The notes under the pieces were generated by a model, which saw only the letters and a program-made list of their open reading frames with translations, made no database searches and was not told where the DNA came from. From Sergeia podlipaevii (Eukaryota > Euglenozoa > Kinetoplastea > Trypanosomatida > Trypanosomatidae), in assembly GCA_030849805.1 (NCBI GenBank), contig JASANZ010002274.1, positions 1-64,000 on the forward strand: 64,000 bases of DNA, in the 5' to 3' direction. Below are positions 60,101 to 64,000 of this stretch, piece by piece (position 1 is the first letter of the stretch; each line of letters begins with the position of its first letter). The position numbers and the translations under genes are program-made.

Positions 60101-61639
60101 ACTGTCTGCTCTGGTGAAGAGATCAGCGTTGATGTCAACTGCCTTCGCTACAAGTTGGACACGCCATTTACATGCACGTGTGTTGCGCAGCCACAGGGGC
60201 ACATTGTGTCCGGCTTTGTTGGTCTCTCTAATGAGCTCAAGGCTGCCCGAGTCATCTACACCGACCCCTCGGTACGCGCTGCAGCCCTGCGCGACGGTTT
60301 CAAGGTGCCATGCCCTTCTCCAGTCGTGGGTGTGCGCGCCAACGGTGAGATGGGACAGGCGACGTTTGCCAAAACCGGTATCTCCGCAGGCACGCGATTT
60401 CTCCGTGTAAAGGGCCTCAGCATCCCCTTTCCCACCGTGTACACGATCATGCTCACTGAGCGCCGCCACCTTCTCTTTGCCGATGGAGCCCAGTGCCTTG
60501 CGCACAGTTGCGACCCAAATGTACTTATCTGTGTCGATGCAGTCAACAACACGCTTGAGTGCGAGGCGTTGCGCGACATCGCTGCTGGCGAGCTTATCGC
60601 TTTCAACTACAACACCACGGAGTGGGACATGAGCGCACCTTTCCGTTGCCTCTGCGGCGGTGCGGAGTGTGCCTTTGAAATTCGTGGCTTCAAGCACCTC
60701 TCACGCGACCAGCGCGAGAAGCTGCAGCCGTACACTACACCCGCCATCCGAGAACTGGCTGGTGCCTCTACCGAGGTTCACCTGCCGTCCCACCTGCTTC
60801 GAGAGGACATTGCTGGCTACCTATACTCAGTATGCGCCATCAGCTCTGAAACAATTGTCATGGAACTGTTCTACATGGATGTGCAGCCAAACCAACTCTG
60901 TGTGGGCAAGAACTACACGATCGCGCATAGCAGCACAAGCAACTGTGTGTTGGTTGAGGGCCGCATCGTCGCCTGCGCAGACATTGCTCCAGGAGAGCGC
61001 TTGACTATTAACATGAATTACTTCGTGTATGACATGGCGAAGCTGTTCCGCAGTGGCCTCGCCGATGACTGCCGTGGGTTCAAGTATATGGACGAGTCTC
61101 TCAAGCAGCGGCAGCTATATCTGTGCGAGCCAGCAGTTCGAGCTCAGGCGATGCGCGATGGATGGATTGTGAAGAGCACGCAAGACGCCCTCACGGTGCG
61201 GCCCAACGGTGATATGGGGCAGACCGCCTACGCGACATGCGACATCCCTGTTGGGACACGTCTCTTCCACTGCACGGGGCTCGTTGTGCCCTTCCCAACC
61301 ATGTACACCATTTGCGTAGGAGATCGCAAGCATCTTCTCTTTGGTGATGCCGCTGAATGCATTGCTCATCACTGCGACCCCAATGTGCGTGTGATCGTGA
61401 ACGACGACGGCGCAAGTTTTGATTTTGTGACAATCAAGCCGGTGCAGATTGGCGAGATGGTGACGTTCAACTACTGCACGACAGAGTGGCACATGAACAC
61501 ACCTTTTGTGTGCCTCTGTGGCTCACCAGTGTGCGCACACACTATCCAAGGCTTCAAGCATCTAAACGATGCTCAGCGTCAGCGTCTGTGGCCCATCACT
61601 AGCGATGTGGTGAAGCAGTACTGCAACGCGGAGCAGTAA
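57113..61639 (+). CDS. Tandem SET-domain array protein (ten SET-like lobes)
   Basis: Product of 1508 residues, almost wholly repeats. Five composite units each contain a degenerate lobe (B) then a canonical SET/post-SET lobe (A). Canonical lobes carry GGAQCLAHSCEPN-type pseudoknot motifs (His188, 511, 827, 1131, 1419), a GEVISFNYLTTEWDM-type strand with the catalytic-position Tyr kept in all five, and in four of the five a post-SET zinc motif C-x-C-x4-C (first case Cys234, 236, 240) ending in GFKHLS. Degenerate lobes keep a shortened H-x-C-x-x-N and G-E/D-x-x-x-x-N-x-N but lose the Tyr. The usual Asn of N-H-S-C is Ala (Leu in unit 1), and the N-terminal G-x-G of SET is not evident. Lysine methylation is the family activity; substrate and location are unknown. 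There is no signal or membrane segment. Either a multi-active-site methyltransferase or a scaffold of pseudo-SET lobes would fit. Confidence 0.85.
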   Translation: MMKSTSVMQVGDIVCPLPRTFNVVGENVLLPGGEKIRHNDTFNVTIISHFLVAVKPIAVDEEIVLNLNLAFYDMIKTPDTISSFENPAASGFRYLTEEEKQQLYLFADEDVRQAAITDGFVPKGKEGGINVKRTKHDTLAAVSSRDHPAGAVVFTATGVLLPFPVRSTIEVPGDRHLRLTGGSQFLLHSCLPNLRLEIVGNEIRGVALRPIEEGERLTYNYLCTEWEVSKVFHCSCNKYCCYGLIRGFRVLEREQQEHLLPQCSAAVQEKFHAYAATTAVTQGGGATLPSITAAGDTAALSTAGATGDLVAQRYIQAGTVLLTASHPARVEVDTQTAVCSERGLSSRCLVIGSVRLPHACDANTALVEGRLVSTRPLLSGDVLTFNLNLLAHHYPGGPWPCTCGCTDCPGTVEGFGSLTHAAREALWHLASPEARAGALAAGHALGCCCPSVEVRETAVMGHTTYATAPIATSTRIFHMKGLVLPFPTVYTIYLGEDRHLLFAGGAQCLAHCCNPNTRIVTNPVSGSFDCIALRNIAADEVVSFNYLTTEWDMDSPFRCACGGAKGSEGQSSCFKCIAGFRHLSRQDQLRLWPSATQAIRSLFAHSSNTAVESVLARLDADLVAPEGSRGELCIQRDLPSGTVILTTPQRHQLREGGRAIVLGDVTVWHECEASAVLLEGRLVLCRAATAGTRVTINVCQLAYRLEGTGFECDCGAATCIKTVGGFSELTESQQDALLLCTAPDVRAEAVSTVAGGAGYKNKSCCHMVEVKANGSMGQATFAAQCIPAGTRFFRVTGLVLSFPTVYTILLEPGRHLLFAGGAQCLAHSCEPNVRVIVDAESRAIDCLALRDITPGEVISFNYLTTEWDMSAPFKCVCGSARCFGKISGFKHLSNWSRQLLWQQAAPGIRLLAHEDVNRNNWRRLASPQLRTDNQGHVLAARELHEGQPVLDAVRVELLRDDDLLTNATAVLVDGVRLRHSCRPTAAIIENHVVLVQTVCSGEEISVDVNCLRYKLDTPFTCTCVAQPQGHIVSGFVGLSNELKAARVIYTDPSVRAAALRDGFKVPCPSPVVGVRANGEMGQATFAKTGISAGTRFLRVKGLSIPFPTVYTIMLTERRHLLFADGAQCLAHSCDPNVLICVDAVNNTLECEALRDIAAGELIAFNYNTTEWDMSAPFRCLCGGAECAFEIRGFKHLSRDQREKLQPYTTPAIRELAGASTEVHLPSHLLREDIAGYLYSVCAISSETIVMELFYMDVQPNQLCVGKNYTIAHSSTSNCVLVEGRIVACADIAPGERLTINMNYFVYDMAKLFRSGLADDCRGFKYMDESLKQRQLYLCEPAVRAQAMRDGWIVKSTQDALTVRPNGDMGQTAYATCDIPVGTRLFHCTGLVVPFPTMYTICVGDRKHLLFGDAAECIAHHCDPNVRVIVNDDGASFDFVTIKPVQIGEMVTFNYCTTEWHMNTPFVCLCGSPVCAHTIQGFKHLNDAQRQRLWPITSDVVKQYCNAEQ
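57113..61639 (+). repeat. Five-fold B-A composite SET repeat
   Basis: Units begin at about 57113, 58031, 58964, 59873 and 60779, each of 0.86 to 0.93 kb (about 287 to 311 residues). Canonical A lobes recur at His-to-His distances of 323, 316, 304 and 288 residues. Protein identity between A lobes is high (for example AQCLAHSCEPN against AQCLAHSCDPN), while DNA identity is modest, so the duplication is old and held by selection rather than a fresh tandem expansion. A3 and A4 look most alike; A1 is the most divergent. Confidence 0.9.
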
Positions 61640-62439
61640 GCGAGCGCGAGATAGCATTTTTGCAGCGTGCATAGTTACCGTTCATATACCACTTCTCTAT
61701 TCCTTACATATATATACATGTTTGTGTGTGTGGTCAAGTTCCTTGCATATATGAAGGCAAGTGAGTTTTTCTGCTTTATTTACCATCATTTTTTCTTCCT
61801 TTTTGAACTTACATGAGATTGCTGCTGCGCAGTGCATAGCAGCTGTTTTAAGTATGCTTTTTTTCATTGGCAAAATGGTAGCATTACGTATGCAGAAATA
61901 AATATTTGTATACGTATATATATATATATATATATATACGTATACAAATAAGCTGAGCTCTTGGTTTGATAGAAAAGTGGAAAAAAATTTCTACATAGAA
62001 ACGAAAAAAAAAAAAACGAGCAGGAAAGGGAAAAGCTACGTTATATGAAAACAGTAGTCTATAGAGTTTGGTATGCATCCGTTATGAATTTTTCATAGTA
62101 AGGGGACAGGTGCTGAGAGGGAAAGGCAGGTCAGTTGGCTCCGGCATTATTGCCTCACTCCTATACTTGTGTTACGTATTTAAAGGTAAAATAATGAAAA
62201 CCCCTGACGCAAGGGATAGAAGCACACAATAGCGCTTTGATAAGTTTCCCACTTGCAGTTCAACGGGAAATTGTTCCGAAAATAGAGCTTTCTATTCTCA
62301 CACGTCTTTATTTTTTTCTCAGTGTTTTCATACTTTTTTTTCTTCGCCTTCTTTCTTCTCTCTCCGAGTACAAAAATTTCATTCACATACATTCTTATAC
62401 ATAGACACACAGAGTCAAAAGAGAAAAAAAAGGGAGGGA
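61640..62439 (+). other. Spacer of about 0.8 kb, no gene seen
   Basis: Contains the long palindrome listed separately. A C/T tract at about 62331-62365 ends in CTCTCCGAG, with AG at 62367-62368, a strong spliced-leader acceptor candidate for the next gene. The remaining DNA is AT-rich. Confidence 0.5.
61903..61950. repeat. Perfect 48-bp palindrome with TA core
   Basis: Every base pairs with its mirror partner about a centre between 61926 and 61927. The arms begin TATTTGTATACGTA and the core is alternating TA. It lies about 260 bases downstream of the SET-array stop codon, probably in its 3' UTR, and could form a hairpin in RNA or a cruciform in DNA. A TA microsatellite flanked by inverted GTATAC steps is the simple explanation. 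Confidence 0.9.
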
Positions 62440-63795
62440 ATGCCACCAACAGATCGAACCATTACGAAGAAGAGGAAACGAGTCGAATTTGGCGGCGTTA
62501 CGATCATTTCAATCCCCGCCCGAGGCCATGAGCAGTCTATCGGGACTTACACATTTGATGAGGACACTCCCCCGTGGGCTGTGCCAATAGAGCCGCGCAC
62601 GCCACTGGATGAACTGGGCCTGCTAGGGGGTCATGCCGCGCCTTCTCAAGCGTCACCGCACACTCTCCTTGGAGGTAGCCCACAAGATATGGGAGACGAC
62701 GACTGCGCGCCATTCAGCGCTTCTCCGGACCCACAGTGCTCGCCAGCGGTGCCAACAACCCAGCGACCACGCAGCGCAACACTACTCATCGAACAGTCAT
62801 CTCGCAGCAGCAGCAGCTGCAGCCACAACGGCAGTGCCAGTGAAAGCGCCACATTAGACGACGCGACAGAAATTGCGCTGATGGTAGCAGCGAGCAAGAA
62901 CATTTTTCTCGGTAGCGATGCGTTGCAGCAGGCACCATCCCCCGCAGACATAAATGGTGGAGTTGCCACGGCACGAGTTGCGAACGTCATGAACGGTTCT
63001 GCGGCCTCGTTTGGGGCCATGAATGAAGGAGCTCACTCGCCTACAGAGTCACAATTGCGGATTGCTCTGGACGACGTCATTGGTGCTACTCCACTTTCGC
63101 AGTGCTGTCAGGGTGCCGTTACGACGGCTAGGGTAGGCTACGACGATCTTACGTCTTCGGAGCCGTCTGCAGCACGCAAGCGTCACCGTCATCCTTTGCA
63201 GGAGGCATTGCTGGGTGCGGAAAACCATGACATACACAATAGTAATGAAGAAGAAGAAGAAGAGGAAGAAGAAGGCGGTGGGGATCTCGCGGAAACTAAT
63301 CATTGCGTGAAGGCGAGACGTCTTGATCAACACGGGTCCTTTCTCCCGGTAACACGCAAGCTCGACCTCAGCAGCAGCGGCAGCAGCAGCAGTGAGCCGC
63401 TCGTCTGTGCATTTTGCAAACATCTGGCGCCAGCAGGAGATGCAAATGCGCTTGACGCCGAAGGCGTTCATTGCCATTTCGCCTGTGCTTTGTGGTGCCC
63501 AGAAGTGTACTTTGAGGCTGTGGAAGGCGAAGCAGGGGGTGGAAGTCTGCGCTGCGTCAAGGCAGCGCTGGAGCGAAGCGCGAACATCAAGTGTGCGGTG
63601 TGTCGTAAGGGAGGAGCCGCGGTGGGCTGCGTGAATCGATATTGTCAGCTTAGCTACCATGTAGTTTGTGCTGCGACAACAAACGCCCAGATAGACAGAG
63701 AAGCATTTCTGATTCGATGCCCGCGGCATGCGGTTGCTTCCAAGGATGTGCATAACGGCGCGACAATCGGGGGAGTTTCAGAAACGATTACATAG
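62440..63795 (+). CDS. Extended-PHD (ePHD) nuclear protein with N-terminal RVxF motif
   Basis: Product of 451 residues. The N-terminus is basic (ITKKRKRVEFGG): KKRKR looks like a nuclear localisation signal and RVEF (residues 14-17) matches the RVxF docking motif for protein phosphatase 1. Residues about 40-320 are Ser/Ala-rich and disordered, with a Glu run (about 268-278). The C-terminal domain (about residues 320-440) is an extended PHD finger: CAFCKHL at Cys323/Cys326, then VHCHFACALWCPEVYF, the knuckle IKCAVCRKGGAAVGC, and a final CQLSYHVVCAATTN with CPRH. This C2HC-plus-PHD order is that of ePHD modules in chromatin regulators such as JADE, BRPF and MLL, where the LWCPE-type phrase recurs. 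A histone or nucleic-acid reader role is inferred. No enzymatic domain accompanies it. Confidence 0.87.
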   Translation: MPPTDRTITKKRKRVEFGGVTIISIPARGHEQSIGTYTFDEDTPPWAVPIEPRTPLDELGLLGGHAAPSQASPHTLLGGSPQDMGDDDCAPFSASPDPQCSPAVPTTQRPRSATLLIEQSSRSSSSCSHNGSASESATLDDATEIALMVAASKNIFLGSDALQQAPSPADINGGVATARVANVMNGSAASFGAMNEGAHSPTESQLRIALDDVIGATPLSQCCQGAVTTARVGYDDLTSSEPSAARKRHRHPLQEALLGAENHDIHNSNEEEEEEEEEGGGDLAETNHCVKARRLDQHGSFLPVTRKLDLSSSGSSSSEPLVCAFCKHLAPAGDANALDAEGVHCHFACALWCPEVYFEAVEGEAGGGSLRCVKAALERSANIKCAVCRKGGAAVGCVNRYCQLSYHVVCAATTNAQIDREAFLIRCPRHAVASKDVHNGATIGGVSETIT

Positions 63796-64000
63796 AGGAA
63801 GAAAAGGGGGTCATTGTACTCTGCGTAGAGTGTAGATTATATATATATATATTTATTTATTTATTTATTTATTTGCTTTTTCTTACCTTTGTTTTGTCAA
63901 AACAGAGAAGAATTTCTTTGTTTTTCAAAATTGTTGAAAGACAATTCTTCAGGTATGCGCACGCAAAATTTTTACCTTTTGCTTTCTTTTCATTTTTTTT
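63796..64000 (+). other. Right edge: 3' UTR and probable next acceptor
   Basis: TA tract at about 63836-63852, then six copies of ATTT (about 63851-63874). Pyrimidine-rich DNA at about 63875-63898 is followed by AACAG (AG at 63904-63905), and another tract reaches the window end, so a further gene probably starts just outside. Confidence 0.45.

Noticed and set aside
2926..63795. The genes as one functional operon linking cilium and chromatin proteins
   Set aside because: Trypanosomatid polycistrons group unrelated genes; the mixed functions here give no reason to infer a joint pathway.

Overview
This window reads as nuclear chromosome from a trypanosomatid (kinetoplastid) protist. Evidence seen directly: 25 intron-free protein genes all lie on the + strand, separated by AT-rich spacers of about 0.3 to 1.4 kb. 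Most genes are preceded by a long pyrimidine tract followed by an AG, the signature of spliced-leader trans-splicing. Coding DNA is clearly more GC-rich than the spacers, which are full of T runs, TA tracts and TG tracts. Several products (SmF, APC11, Pol epsilon, CHMP1, L2HGDH, PGAP1-type deacylase, mitochondrial carriers, axonemal-type proteins) are eukaryotic. I cannot fix the genus. The pattern is one directional gene cluster, presumably transcribed as a polycistron by Pol II.

Layout. 1-2925 holds no gene that I can support. 2926-19683 carries a PIH1-domain protein, a mitochondrial membrane protein of unknown function, a PGAP1-type GPI inositol deacylase and the DNA polymerase epsilon catalytic subunit. 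20221-30441 carries a small zf-3CxxC protein, a Nopp140-like nucleolar RGG protein, a ZMYND12/TAX-1-like TPR protein, the ESCRT-III subunit CHMP1, a polyamine/amino-acid permease and L-2-hydroxyglutarate dehydrogenase. 30986-36516 is a tandem array of three mitochondrial phosphate carriers with mosaic stretches of near-identical DNA. 37828-41843 has a coiled-coil protein, SmF, a p23 co-chaperone and a BART-domain protein. 42608-56423 has a large four-pass membrane protein, APC11, a single-pass mitochondrial candidate, an MPO1-like protein, a beta-propeller-like protein and a CLEC16A-like FPL protein. 57113-61639 encodes a 1508-residue protein built from ten SET-like lobes. The last gene (62440-63795) is an extended-PHD protein with an N-terminal RVxF motif.

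Functional links. As is usual in trypanosomatids, neighbours are not an operon in the bacterial sense, and no single pathway unites the window. Small themes are mitochondrial transport and metabolism (three phosphate carriers, L2HGDH, two mitochondrial unknowns), chaperone and axoneme assembly (PIH1, p23, TAX-1-like, BART), and chromatin or methylation (SET array, ePHD). The SET array is the most unusual object: five canonical SET/post-SET units alternate with five degenerate ones that have lost the catalytic tyrosine and the zinc cysteines to varying degrees.
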